From positions 1-59,460 of IMG/VR virus record IMGVR_UViG_3300033148_005420: a stretch of 59,460 nucleotides of DNA; one strand, written 5' to 3'. Under the pieces are notes generated by a model. The model saw only the letters and a list, made by a program, of their open reading frames with translations. It made no database searches and was not told the DNA's origin. Below are positions 9,120 to 17,190 of this stretch, piece after piece. The stretch's first letter is position 1, and the number at the start of each line of letters is the position of its first letter. The DNA is from a virus. The position numbers were made by a program, and so were the translations under genes.

Positions 9120-9379
9120 CCTGTTTGCTCCAAGTTATTCTTTTTGAGGTAATTATTAAAAGATGTCCGGTCAGTAACAAGTTGTTTTGCATCGGCTCTT
9201 AGATTATCCGTGGCGCTGTCGAGCCATGCCGGGCATTCTCTTCGGACTTTAGAACTGATAACTCTCTTGGTCTGGTATCCGCATTGCGGGCAGGGTAAAG
9301 AGTTATTCCGATTTGCAATCCTTCTTACTGTCTCCATTGTTGCCCCACAATGAGCACAATTGTGCTCATACAGAGGCAT
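9116..9379 (-). CDS. FmdB-type zinc-ribbon protein
   Basis: An 87-aa protein starting MPLYEHNCAHCG, the signature N terminus of the FmdB-like zinc ribbons, with the second cysteine pair in CPQCG. I chose ATG at 9379 because it restores this N terminus. It overlaps the scaffold start by four bases. Phage copies are common near head genes; their role is unknown. Confidence 0.75.
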   Translation of the reverse strand: MPLYEHNCAHCGATMETVRRIANRNNSLPCPQCGYQTKRVISSKVRRECPAWLDSATDNLRADAKQLVTDRTSFNNYLKKNNLEQTG

Positions 9380-9641
9380 ATTTAACCACCCATCCATCCG
9401 TAGGCTTACTATCGTCAAGCCTATTCCTCACAGTACTAACAGATACTCCTAGTACTGTTGCGGCCTCGGAAATAGACGGAAGCTTCTTGTCTACCTCCCC
9501 CTCCTTTGACAGAACGACAGATTTTCCGCCCGTGCTCATGGTGATAGCAATTTCCATACAATTAGTACAGACCATGGACTCCCCTAGATCTTTTACAGGG
9601 ACTAAAATTCGGCATTTTTTACAACGTTGTAGCTCTGGCAT
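9366..9641 (-). CDS. Zinc-ribbon plus helix-turn-helix protein
   Basis: A 91-aa protein. Residues 6-30 hold CKKC and CTNC, a zinc ribbon. Residues about 55-80 contain SISEAATVLGVSVSTVRNR, a helix-turn-helix of the excisionase/homeodomain-like type. The start at 9641 overlaps the upstream stop (TAATG). It probably binds DNA; placed between portal and scaffold, it may regulate late genes or assist packaging. Confidence 0.65.
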   Translation of the reverse strand: MPELQRCKKCRILVPVKDLGESMVCTNCMEIAITMSTGGKSVVLSKEGEVDKKLPSISEAATVLGVSVSTVRNRLDDSKPTDGWVVKYASV

Positions 9642-9829
9642 TAAGTAGCTCCTTGTATTGTGCTCTCCATTTCTTCTCGTGCGGCTGCGAGGCAACAGGA
9701 GAAACCGGCCCTGAGTCTTCTTGAAATATTCCCAATCATGTACCTCTTGAGACTTTCCGCACTCGTTTTAGGTTTACCGTGCTTCATTACATGTTGCATT
9801 GCGGCATTGGCCTTCTCTCTGTCCGTCAT
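9641..9829 (-). CDS. Small unknown protein
   Basis: A 62-aa basic, helical protein with paired cysteines (FSCCLAAA). It overlaps its neighbours by one base on each side, so it is part of the packaging operon. I do not recognise it. Confidence 0.6.
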   Translation of the reverse strand: MTDREKANAAMQHVMKHGKPKTSAESLKRYMIGNISRRLRAGFSCCLAAAREEMESTIQGAT

Positions 9830-11724
9830 TAAGCAGCTCCTTGTCGAGCCCTAGGTACACCGGGTTTAGGTTGTCCGGTTGATTGAGAGCCAGTTGTATT
9901 ATTGTTATCTTGAGCTTGATACTGGGCCTGCTCAAGGGCTTCTTTTAACATCATTGCTTGTTCTTCAGGCATACCGGCCTGGATCATTATAGACAGGGCA
10001 GCATCTAGCTGGCCCTCTGCCATCCTTTCAAGTACCGCCTTAGCTTTAGGGTAGGAAAGATCTTCAAGCAATGCCTGTTGATCAATAGCTCCTTTATCAT
10101 ACAGCCCTACAGACTGCTCTTGCTTCTGTATCCTGGTTTGGATCATGGTCGAGCCAGCATGAACAAGATAATTAAACTCGGTGCCAGCAAACTCGGTGCC
10201 ACGGAAAAGAAATGTCTCACCATCGCTTTCTATCGTCTCTTCCATGTGTCCATGCATCTGGTAGAGGGCAATGGCGCTCATCCCCCTGGATTCTACCAGC
10301 TTCTCTATAGCGTCAATTTTATGTTGAATTAACACGGCGTTACTCTCTTTTAACGCGACAATAGCACTGGCAGCAATCACGCCGGAAGGGGCTTCGCCCC
10401 TGTCAGCATCCTGTACGGCGTAAATCCGGTCATGCAGGGTGATTAAGAGCTCTACCAGATTAAAGTATGAGGAGGGTAGTGAGGGTAATGGTAAAAACTT
10501 AACACTATTTACATCAGTTGTAGGGAAGAGAACAAGGCCAGGCTTACTATTAATGTGTTGGCGCTTGATGCCTGAGTTTTGCGTAACCACCATGATTCCG
10601 TAAGCTGATCTCATATGGTAGGCTATAGCCATGGAAACCAACTCCTCTATCTTGGTAGCCAATTCATAGGTCTGATCCAGGGCACTGAAGCCCCAGATTG
10701 AACTGGTATCCTCGTAAGAATTAGCCTTGAAGAACGGTAGACGGCCAAATAGAAAGTTCGTCTTGATCTTGTCGTATTCGAAGGCCCAGTTTATTTGTGG
10801 GTTCTTTCGATCAGCAAGGACTTTTCCGTTATTGCACATAGTGACGCACCTTATGCCGTCCGGGTAATCCTCGTCTTGCTCCACACGTACCCACATTTCA
10901 ACTTTTAAAGCATCGTTGCCTCTGCCAGATGAATTCAGACTACCCTGGAAGGACTCGGTGGCTGATGGTCTAGTTCCCGCTACCCCCCCTGACACAACGG
11001 ACGAATGCTCTTCTCTGTCTAATCCTAACTCATAATAGGCTTCGTCAGCGTGTATGTCATCCGTTCCAAACTCACTCTTTAGCTGATCAACCGGAATCTG
11101 AGTAGCATGGCTAATATGTGGACAATCAAGGCTTAAGTCTTCCCAGTACCCCGCAGCAGGAAAGAAGGTGAAAGGATCAATTACGGCGGTATCTGGGGCT
11201 TTTATTTTGTCATTCCAGAACGGCTTCTCAATCGTGATACCATACACCTCATTATTGATATCTGAGAGCCTAAGTTTCTTGTGCTGATTTGTTTCTTTCC
11301 ACCACTTTTCTAGCTTCCGGGTAAAAATCCTTGGCATGTCACCGCCTTGGCCAGTCAAGTCCTCTATCTCGGCCACCGGGTTACGGTTTACAATGTTCGC
11401 TACTGTCCTAATAACATTAGAGAAGAACAGGTTTGTTGATACCTTGGTCTGTTTGTCTTTAGGCTTGCTACGGCTCCAATGATTGCCCTTGAAATAACAA
11501 TATGCCTTAAACCACTGATCAGGCTTGCCTAGCCTTTCCCGTTCTGTCTTCGCTTCGAGATAGAGATTCCAGAAGAATTTACCCACGTCCTCATGGTCTT
11601 CCGGTGGGGGGTTGGATAAAGACCAGTTGCGTTGCTGAAGGGCTTTCTTCTTCTGGTTCAGCCTCTTGAGTTCTGTCTCTGGAAGATTGATTGTCTCCAG
11701 TATGTCGAGTTCTTTATCAGGCAT
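9829..11724 (-). CDS. Portal protein
   Basis: A 631-aa protein following terL. The first 100 residues include WFKAYCYFKGNHWSRSK; the core has an aspartate-proline FDPFTFFP-like segment (IDPFTFFPAAG) and, near residue 455, DADRGEAPSGVIAASAIVAL, a pattern typical of podovirus portals. The C terminus is a helical, Gln-rich barrel region. It would form the dodecameric ring through which DNA enters the capsid. Length fits podovirus portals. Confidence 0.88.
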   Translation of the reverse strand: MPDKELDILETINLPETELKRLNQKKKALQQRNWSLSNPPPEDHEDVGKFFWNLYLEAKTERERLGKPDQWFKAYCYFKGNHWSRSKPKDKQTKVSTNLFFSNVIRTVANIVNRNPVAEIEDLTGQGGDMPRIFTRKLEKWWKETNQHKKLRLSDINNEVYGITIEKPFWNDKIKAPDTAVIDPFTFFPAAGYWEDLSLDCPHISHATQIPVDQLKSEFGTDDIHADEAYYELGLDREEHSSVVSGGVAGTRPSATESFQGSLNSSGRGNDALKVEMWVRVEQDEDYPDGIRCVTMCNNGKVLADRKNPQINWAFEYDKIKTNFLFGRLPFFKANSYEDTSSIWGFSALDQTYELATKIEELVSMAIAYHMRSAYGIMVVTQNSGIKRQHINSKPGLVLFPTTDVNSVKFLPLPSLPSSYFNLVELLITLHDRIYAVQDADRGEAPSGVIAASAIVALKESNAVLIQHKIDAIEKLVESRGMSAIALYQMHGHMEETIESDGETFLFRGTEFAGTEFNYLVHAGSTMIQTRIQKQEQSVGLYDKGAIDQQALLEDLSYPKAKAVLERMAEGQLDAALSIMIQAGMPEEQAMMLKEALEQAQYQAQDNNNTTGSQSTGQPKPGVPRARQGAA

Positions 11725-11951
11725 TATTTTCGGATCTTCCCGGTAAACGAATCAGCGTAGCAATTGCCGCAGACGGGGCATGTTAAATTGTCGCCTACAA
11801 TGCTCTCTATCTCTTCGAAAGACTCCCAAGATGCATCTTTGTGCTCTTGTTTTAAGCTAAACATGTCACCACGTAACGGCTTATCTATGTCAAAGGCGGG
11901 CGTTGTCTTGTGGGGCGAGTTTGAGCATATTGGACAGGTGAAATCATTCAT
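11724..11951 (-). CDS. Small double zinc-ribbon protein
   Basis: A 75-aa protein with CPICSNSPHK at the start and CPVCGNCYAD near the end, giving two CxxC pairs that could share a zinc. I chose ATG at 11951, seven bases inside the upstream gene, so as to begin next to the first cysteine pair; an ATG one codon earlier is possible. It lies between terL and portal. Function unknown. Confidence 0.65.
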   Translation of the reverse strand: MNDFTCPICSNSPHKTTPAFDIDKPLRGDMFSLKQEHKDASWESFEEIESIVGDNLTCPVCGNCYADSFTGKIRK

Positions 11952-12258
11952 CATCAGCCTCCTCAGCCACAGTATCAATTGCTGCCAGAACGTCATCAGT
12001 GCCCAGTGAAGGGATAACAGCACTGACAGTCGGACTCTCTGCCAACTCAGCAGCAAACTGCTTCACGAACTCATCATTCCGCTTTTCAATTACCCCGGCA
12101 AAGTCTTCATTGACGTTCGCTGCCCGGTCTACAGGGAGCATGAAGTCCTGGTCAAGGTTAACTGGCTTTGTCTGTTCTGGCTGCTTAACGCTTACCTGGT
12201 CACCGTCAACGAGGATAGTGACCATTGTTTCCCCGGTCTTGATAGTAATCTCAATCAT
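11944..12258 (-). CDS. Unknown acidic protein of the packaging operon
   Basis: A 104-aa acidic protein. It opens with a short beta hairpin (ITIKTGETMVTILVDGDQV) followed by helices and an acidic tail. The start overlaps the terL stop region by one base. No family recognised. Confidence 0.65.
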   Translation of the reverse strand: MIEITIKTGETMVTILVDGDQVSVKQPEQTKPVNLDQDFMLPVDRAANVNEDFAGVIEKRNDEFVKQFAAELAESPTVSAVIPSLGTDDVLAAIDTVAEEADDE

Positions 12259-13709
12259 TAGGCTATATTTATCGCTGTGTTGTCGTTTTGGTCGTGGCCA
12301 GTGACCTTCAACCAGTCTTGTTCGGCTGAGGTCTTGATTTCGTCAGGCTCAGATCCTGCTACCGGGTGAGAAAAGGTAAGAGCTAAAGCGTCTGACTTGT
12401 CAGGGCTACGGCCTATTATCTTCTTCAAGTCCACCTTTGCAAGCAATTGCTTACGGTTGGTCTGTCGGTTGTATATCAACTCTTGGACAACTAAATCCTG
12501 CTCAAGTATGTGGTCGTCCGGGATAGATACAGCGTACTGTTCGAACCACTTTCTAGTTTCGTCGTAAATCTCGAACCGCTTGTTCTGGTGCTTTTCTGGA
12601 TCTGAATCCGATTTGGCAGAGAATACAACGGGTATGACATTATCATAACCAAGTTCTATCAACCTACTGTACGCTCCTGACCCATACCCGCCTGTAGTAT
12701 CGATGAAAACCATCTGCGGGTGTGTCTCTTTGATTGCCTGTATAACCTTTCGAGCTATACCCATCTCATCTAAACCATTGTAATTTTTCATACCATGGAG
12801 CTTAACGCCCTGTCTGTGGGCTATACAGGTGTCGTCATCACCATATTGAGCACAATCAACACCAAGTATGTTTGGTGCATGTCTGTAGGCTTCAACAGGT
12901 ATCTTACGCCCTAAAGCCCGTTCTACAGCAGCGGGAGAAATAAGGGTTGACACTGAATTCCTAGGAGGCAAACCTAAGACACGAACCCTGACAAAATCGG
13001 AGTCAATGCCGTAATCTTCTATCCATTGCGCTATCTGTTTTTTGTCGGCATATTTACAGGCTCGGGTGTCTATGATTACCTGTTTCCATCGGTGTTTCTG
13101 ACGACCAAAACAAGTGTCATGAAAAGCGCCGCTATTGAGGGTCGGGTTGCCAAACAACAACCACTTGCGATAACCTCCCTCTGTAGCCGTGGCCCCCTCG
13201 GACACCTCGTAAATTGAACGAGGAATCGCACTCGCTTCATCAAATATCTGGAGCATGTATTTTTCATGAGCTCCTGCAAACGCTTCGGAATTATGTTCCG
13301 TTTGCGGGACAGCTGCCGCAAACCATGTTGCAGGGTCTTCTGTAAGATTGAATTTAGTAGCCGACCATTTAAACCAGTCCTTAACCAATGATCTACCATG
13401 CCACTTAGCCAGCTCACGCCATGTTTTTTGTGTCAACTGCTTTTCGGTGTTGGCTGTTACAATTACTTGTGGTTGCGGGTGGACTGACAGAAAATATATT
13501 ACGATACCAGCTGTTAATGCAGATTTTCCCGATGAATGGCCTGAAGACACAGCGAATCTGTCGTAGGTGTGGAAGTTGTTGCACAGATCCCTTTGCCAGT
13601 CATCCAGTTCCATCCTGACAATGTCAGTCAGGAACTCGGTGGGATGGCCGTAATAATCCTTATGGATAGCTGCGGCGTTGGCTGCGTTATAGGCTATTTG
13701 CGAAGGCAT
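12258..13709 (-). CDS. terL: Terminase large subunit
   Basis: A 483-aa packaging ATPase and nuclease. The Walker A motif is SSGHSSGKSALT (about residues 54-65), Walker B is LQIFDEASA (about 153-161), and the nuclease aspartates are in LGVDCAQYGDDDT and VFIDTTGGYGSG. I start at ATG 13709, one base after the terS stop; an earlier in-frame ATG at 13787 would run deep into terS. The enzyme pumps DNA into the procapsid and cuts the concatemer. Confidence 0.93.
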   Translation of the reverse strand: MPSQIAYNAANAAAIHKDYYGHPTEFLTDIVRMELDDWQRDLCNNFHTYDRFAVSSGHSSGKSALTAGIVIYFLSVHPQPQVIVTANTEKQLTQKTWRELAKWHGRSLVKDWFKWSATKFNLTEDPATWFAAAVPQTEHNSEAFAGAHEKYMLQIFDEASAIPRSIYEVSEGATATEGGYRKWLLFGNPTLNSGAFHDTCFGRQKHRWKQVIIDTRACKYADKKQIAQWIEDYGIDSDFVRVRVLGLPPRNSVSTLISPAAVERALGRKIPVEAYRHAPNILGVDCAQYGDDDTCIAHRQGVKLHGMKNYNGLDEMGIARKVIQAIKETHPQMVFIDTTGGYGSGAYSRLIELGYDNVIPVVFSAKSDSDPEKHQNKRFEIYDETRKWFEQYAVSIPDDHILEQDLVVQELIYNRQTNRKQLLAKVDLKKIIGRSPDKSDALALTFSHPVAGSEPDEIKTSAEQDWLKVTGHDQNDNTAINIA

Positions 13710-13710
13710 G

Positions 13711-14274
13711 TTATTTTTCTTTATCTGCCTGAATAATTGCAGCGGCAACGGAAAGCGCCTTGTCCGCATCTTGCACTGCGGGATCATCCAGAGAGTATGC
13801 CTGGCGTTCGAGAGGAATCAACCGGGAAAAGGTGGTTGATAGTGTGTTCTGGAGGCCTGCGAGTTTAACAGCGTCGTCAACTGTCTCTATTTGGTCTACA
13901 AACTTCAGGGATTTGTCAATGGTTTGGCGTGCTTGTTCGCGCAGACTCTGTATATCTTTTCGGTGTGTCCTGATGACATTTGCACCTTCTTTAGCTGCGG
14001 AGTCCACAGCTTCACGGTCTGCTGTGGACTCGCCTGTGGACTCACCCGCAACAAGCTCGGCTGCTACTTTTAAACGCACATTATCAGCCAAGGAACCATA
14101 TACGATACCAGCTCTTTTCATGTGTGATTCTATGGTATTTCTATCCGGCCCAAACTTACGAGATATAGCAATCTTAGCTAACTGACCAGCTGCCCAAGCC
14201 TGTTCAATACGTTCCCATTCCTTGCGGGTGTACCTTGTGCCGTTCTTCTTTTTACCTTTCTCAGTTTTAGCCAT
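13711..14274 (-). CDS. terS: Terminase small subunit
   Basis: A 187-aa protein upstream of terL. After a lysine-rich N terminus, residues 16-55 form a helix-turn-helix (YTRKEWERIEQAWAAGQL, then AKIAISRKFG), used by small terminases to bind pac or cos DNA. The rest is helical, fit for a ring. Codons 73-85 contain a duplicated GEST unit encoded by DNA repeats that also form an inverted repeat at 14000-14031. A promoter and four 20-bp repeats lie just upstream. Confidence 0.85.
   Translation of the reverse strand: MAKTEKGKKKNGTRYTRKEWERIEQAWAAGQLAKIAISRKFGPDRNTIESHMKRAGIVYGSLADNVRLKVAAELVAGESTGESTADREAVDSAAKEGANVIRTHRKDIQSLREQARQTIDKSLKFVDQIETVDDAVKLAGLQNTLSTTFSRLIPLERQAYSLDDPAVQDADKALSVAAAIIQADKEK
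14000..14043. repeat. Inverted and direct repeats inside terS
   Basis: An exact 11-bp inverted repeat, GAGTCCACAGC at 14000-14010 and GCTGTGGACTC at 14021-14031, is followed by a third copy of CTGTGGACTC at 14034-14043. It lies within terS, where headful phages such as P22 and SPP1 often keep their pac site. A packaging-signal role is inference. Confidence 0.6.
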
Positions 14275-14278
14275 AGCT

Positions 14279-14358
14279 AACTTTCTTTAGGTACACCTAA
14301 CTTTGTTAAAACCTCTGAAACTTTCTTTCGTTGTACCTAACTTTCTTTCCCGTGTCAA
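14279..14358. repeat. Four direct repeats with a 20-bp period upstream of terS
   Basis: Units beginning AACTTT start at 14279, 14299, 14319 and 14339, exactly 20 bases apart; three read AACTTTCTTT and one AACTTTGTTA. The first unit continues into a 14-bp near-palindrome, TTAGGTACACCTAA. The array lies between the terS start and the -35 box of its promoter, on one face of the helix. It may be an operator or the site bound by the small terminase. Confidence 0.75.
14330..14358 (-). promoter_or_regulatory. Leftward promoter for terS and the late genes
   Basis: On the minus strand TTGACA (14358-14353) is followed after 17 bases by TACAAC (14335-14330). The spacer and downstream DNA are made of the AACTTTCTTT repeats, so repeat binding would affect transcription. 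Confidence 0.55.
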
Positions 14359-14390
14359 ATATTTTAACAATCAAACTATTTTAATAAACA

Positions 14391-14451
14391 TGCAAGTTTT
14401 ATCTTGCAAGTTTTAATAGGTATGGTATAACTAAGACAGATGAGAGAGAGA
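14391..14451 (+). promoter_or_regulatory. Rightward promoter module, copy 1
   Basis: A 61-bp element repeated with two mismatches at 14956-15016. It holds -35 TTGCAA (14404-14409), a 16-base spacer and an extended -10, TGGTATAAC (-10 at 14426-14431). The motif GCAAGTTTTA occurs twice, 14 bases apart, overlapping the -35 box, and looks like an operator. It drives the gene at 14523. Confidence 0.65.
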
Positions 14452-14522
14452 GAGACCTGGACAGTAAAGCTGATGCATACAAAATACATCAAGCATAATT
14501 CAAAACAGATTCGGAGAAAACC

Positions 14523-14960
14523 ATGCCAAAAAAAACAATATACCTAACCGACGTTCAGAAAAACACAGTCACCAATATAGTGACCAGCGGAACAGCCGAA
14601 TTGCTTCACAAACTCAACAAGGCCCAGCTTGACGGAGCTGAGCCTAAGAAGGTCTGCAAACTAGTAGATATGTTACCGGCTAAAATACAGTGGACATTTA
14701 ATACCCTCCAGGGCTTGCCTGATGGTGAACGCATGGAACTGACAGCCCTTGCCGTAGCTACCAGCCGAATACTGATAGAGCTCGTTACCTTGCCTCAACC
14801 GTATACCTTGTCCGCCTTGACCCAAGTGCAATCTAATAATACCGGACTTTTTTCCCGTGGCAGTAATACCGCTGCCAAATTGAGCGAGATATTTAAGGAT
14901 AAAAAGATGCCAAGCCTTGTGTTTACGACACAAGGTAAGAAAAAGATGGTTAGCTTGTAA
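14523..14960 (+). CDS. Unknown early protein
   Basis: A 145-aa protein with no recognised family. It is mostly helical (residues 5-110) with a basic C terminus (GKKKM). It is preceded by CGGAG six bases before ATG and is flanked on both sides by the same 61-bp promoter module, as if the gene and its promoter had been inserted or duplicated as a unit. Being first in a rightward transcript opposite terS, it is a candidate early regulator; that is inference. Confidence 0.7.
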   Translation: MPKKTIYLTDVQKNTVTNIVTSGTAELLHKLNKAQLDGAEPKKVCKLVDMLPAKIQWTFNTLQGLPDGERMELTALAVATSRILIELVTLPQPYTLSALTQVQSNNTGLFSRGSNTAAKLSEIFKDKKMPSLVFTTQGKKKMVSL

Positions 14961-15016
14961 GTTTTACCTTGCAAGTTTTAATAGGTATGGTATAACTAAG
15001 ACAGATGAGAGAGAGA
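14956..15016 (+). promoter_or_regulatory. Rightward promoter module, copy 2
   Basis: Repeats 14391-14451 with 59 of 61 identical bases: TTGCAA, 16-base spacer, TGGTATAAC, then the same leader start. It begins in the stop codon of the preceding gene and drives the gene at 15038. Only one of the two GCAAGTTTTA half-sites is intact; the other reads GTAAGTTTTA. Confidence 0.65.
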
Positions 15017-15037
15017 CTAACCAAAACGGAGCCAGCC

Positions 15038-15451
15038 ATGACCAGCAAAGAAATCAAAGCCGAAGCCCATCGCATCCGAAACGAAGCAGCAGCGCGCCAC
15101 GGATTAAAGGCCAAGGAAATTTGTTTTATCAGCTGCTGGAACATGGCTCGTTTAGGGCAGGCACTGCCCTGGGAGGTCGTGGAAATAACAGTCCTGGAGA
15201 CCATCAAGGCCGATAAGATCCGAAGAGAAGACGGAAGCAAGATGCCCGTAATGTGGGCAGAGAGGAACGATAATGCAAATCAGGTAGTCATTGCCTTCCC
15301 CGGCGATCAGGTCACCGGTAACGGAGAGACCTATACCATAACGGCCCTTTATCTCCGGTGCCAAGGGGAAAAGGTGTGTTACCGATTCCAAGAGACAAAA
15401 CTAGAAATAACACTCGATCAATTATACCAAGCAGGAGCCACAAGATGCTAA
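15038..15451 (+). CDS. Unknown early protein
   Basis: A 137-aa protein with an N-terminal helix (residues 1-25) and a mixed alpha-beta remainder. I use ATG at 15038, which has CGGAG in front as in the gene at 14523; the in-frame ATG at 15005 lies in the repeated leader. No family recognised. Confidence 0.65.
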   Translation: MTSKEIKAEAHRIRNEAAARHGLKAKEICFISCWNMARLGQALPWEVVEITVLETIKADKIRREDGSKMPVMWAERNDNANQVVIAFPGDQVTGNGETYTITALYLRCQGEKVCYRFQETKLEITLDQLYQAGATRC

Positions 15452-15609
15452 CACAAGACCAAGTAGCATACCTAGAGCAGCGCCTAAACATGACCGTAGA
15501 TCCAGAGAGCGAGTATTGCACCCACGGAAGCATTGATGACGAGACTGGTTGGGAGCCCATCCCAGAAGACGTTATGCAAGAGGCCTTAGAGGAGTGCCCT
15601 AACGAGTAA
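15445..15609 (+). CDS. Small acidic unknown protein
   Basis: A 54-aa acidic protein. ATG at 15445 overlaps the end of the upstream gene and has GGAG eight bases before it, which fixes the start. It has two cysteines and is rich in Glu. Function unknown; acidic small phage proteins often mimic DNA or bind host proteins, but nothing here shows that. Confidence 0.6.
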   Translation: MLTQDQVAYLEQRLNMTVDPESEYCTHGSIDDETGWEPIPEDVMQEALEECPNE

Positions 15610-15633
15610 CCCCAAGCCGGAAACCCGGCCCCC

Positions 15634-15665
15634 AAATCAGAGCTTATCACGGTAGGCTTTGATTT
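15634..15665 (+). other. RNA hairpin in the gap before 15716
   Basis: Arms AAATCAGAGC and GCTTTGATTT pair with one G-T, loop of 12 bases. No T-run follows, so it is not a standard terminator. It may stabilise or process the transcript. Confidence 0.45.
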
Positions 15666-15715
15666 GTGGATGCAAATAATGGCCGATTGGCCGTAAATAA
15701 AACTAAAGGAAGATT

Positions 15716-16018
15716 ATGGAATTAATAAAAACCTATAAGAGTGCAGCAAGAATCCTGATGAAAGGTCGGGATGACGAGTTCTTAAAGCTAGAAAACCTGC
15801 GAGAAATAGCAGAACATAAAGACGAGATAGCCGATCTTGTGAAAGGCAAACACCTTTACGAGTTTGAAGGCGGGGCTTATGTGTCCCAGCGATTTTATGG
15901 ACTTATCTGGGCCTGGGACTTGAGAGATTTTTACCTTGGGTGTGACACACCTCCAGAGGTAATGACCTCGGAAGAATTAAGAGAGTTCTTCGACCTCGGA
16001 GGGGCAGCTAGGTCGTAG
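15716..16018 (+). CDS. Unknown early protein
   Basis: A 100-aa charged helical protein. ATG is preceded by AAGGAAG seven bases upstream. It contains WAWDLRDFYLG in the middle and no cysteine cluster. Not recognised. Confidence 0.65.
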   Translation: MELIKTYKSAARILMKGRDDEFLKLENLREIAEHKDEIADLVKGKHLYEFEGGAYVSQRFYGLIWAWDLRDFYLGCDTPPEVMTSEELREFFDLGGAARS

Positions 16019-16102
16019 AAGCCGGAACACCATTTGACCAACCTTTTCCAGCAGACGGACTAGAGCAGACAGCTGGGCCAAATAAACCAAGGAGAGGAAT
16101 AC

Positions 16103-16276
16103 ATGAAGGTAATCAAAGCGCCAAGAAATAATACCAGGGCATTTCATAAAGCCCTGGCCAGCAAGCGGGCCTCACTACCTAACACGGATTTTGTAAAACA
16201 GCGGGACTTTAGAGGTCGGCTGCTTACCGGGGAAGGCCGTTATTGGTGGGAAGATCGTACCTTCCAGCAGCGATAG
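16103..16276 (+). CDS. Small basic unknown protein
   Basis: A 57-aa basic protein (MKVIKAPRNNTRAF at the start) ending with YWWEDRTFQQR. GGAGAGG lies seven bases before ATG. Its high Arg/Lys content suggests nucleic-acid contact. Function unknown. Confidence 0.55.
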   Translation: MKVIKAPRNNTRAFHKALASKRASLPNTDFVKQRDFRGRLLTGEGRYWWEDRTFQQR

Positions 16277-16286
16277 AGAGGGGAGT

Positions 16287-16433
16287 GTGAACCGATCCAG
16301 AAACCCCAATAAAAGGCCGTTCAGGATCTTTTGTCGGAAGAATTTCAACTGTGATCCCGTAAAGGTGACAGCTGAGAAATCGCAAAGATGGGCAATAGGA
16401 TTGCTCGTTTTGGTGAACTTTATCGCATACTAA
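16287..16433 (+). CDS. Possible small membrane-anchored peptide
   Basis: A 48-codon frame with a GTG start: a basic first half with two cysteines and a hydrophobic end (WAIGLLVLVNFIAY). The GGGGAG before the start is too close to be ideal, so this is tentative. Confidence 0.3.
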   Translation: MNRSRNPNKRPFRIFCRKNFNCDPVKVTAEKSQRWAIGLLVLVNFIAY

Positions 16434-16436
16434 AAA

Positions 16437-16463
16437 CCGCCCGGCGTATCAATAGCCGGGCGG
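16437..16463 (+). other. GC-rich perfect hairpin
   Basis: Arms CCGCCCGGC and GCCGGGCGG pair over nine bases with a nine-base loop. No T-run follows. It lies between two small genes and may slow RNA decay. Confidence 0.5.
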
Positions 16464-16559
16464 CAACCAAGGGAAAAGCCCCTCCGGATGATACTTAAAG
16501 TTTGAGGAGAGGATAAAATCAACATACAGCCTTTCAGGGCTAGGAGCAAAAAAGATATT

Positions 16560-16772
16560 ATGAAAGAAGAAGACGCAAAAGAAAAATGGTGCCCGTTTGG
16601 GTATTTTCAGAACTCGGAAATATTACAGTCTGGGGCAATAGTCTCAACGCAGGTAAACAGATGGTCACCCGCTAAGGCTGGAGCGAAATGTCTCGGTAGC
16701 GGGTGCATGGCCTGGATATCTTACCGGGGTGAACATCTACCTGAAGGTCGATGCGGGATGGTGTCTAGGTAA
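16560..16772 (+). CDS. Small cysteine-containing unknown protein
   Basis: A 70-aa protein with CPFGYF near the start and CLGSGCMAW and RCGM later, four cysteines that could hold a metal. GGAG lies upstream of ATG. It is the last gene before a strong terminator. Not recognised. Confidence 0.6.
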   Translation: MKEEDAKEKWCPFGYFQNSEILQSGAIVSTQVNRWSPAKAGAKCLGSGCMAWISYRGEHLPEGRCGMVSR

Positions 16773-16818
16773 AAACACCCCTGATCCACAACGGAACAGA
16801 GGTCATAGCCGTTCTAGT

Positions 16819-16850
16819 AAAGCCCTGGGATAATACCCAGGGCTTTTTTT
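16819..16850 (+). terminator. Rho-independent terminator
   Basis: A stem AAAGCCCTGGG / CCCAGGGCTTT with a five-base loop is followed by seven Ts. It ends the rightward 14391 transcript and faces the end of the leftward 22740 operon. Confidence 0.88.
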
Positions 16851-16854
16851 ATCT

Positions 16855-17190
16855 TTACTCCAGTCCCTTTAGCCCCTTAAGATCCTCAATAGTTCCTCTT
16901 CTGGCCGTATCAATAAAAGCATTCACCAGGGACGCAATATCATCAGCGCGCTGAAAACTATAGGCGGAAACGGAAACCAAGTCTCCCGTACCCTTATCCC
17001 AGGCGTTGATCCAAAATTCATCGGTGCCGTCAATCCTTATCTTGTAACTAACATCCAAACTGACATCACAAGGGTCAATATTTATAATCCTTGTGAATGC
17101 CTTCCTGAACAATGCTCGGAGAGCCTTGTTACCAATTTCTCTCGTTTCATACCGCCCCATGACCGCCCTCGGTGCCCCTTCCGTCGTCAT
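16855..17190 (-). CDS. Unknown small protein
   Basis: A 111-aa protein, last of the leftward replication-side operon. ATG at 17190 overlaps the upstream stop (ATGA). The middle is beta-rich (DVSYKIRIDGTDEFWINAW). No family recognised. Confidence 0.6.
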   Translation of the reverse strand: MTTEGAPRAVMGRYETREIGNKALRALFRKAFTRIINIDPCDVSLDVSYKIRIDGTDEFWINAWDKGTGDLVSVSAYSFQRADDIASLVNAFIDTARRGTIEDLKGLKGLE

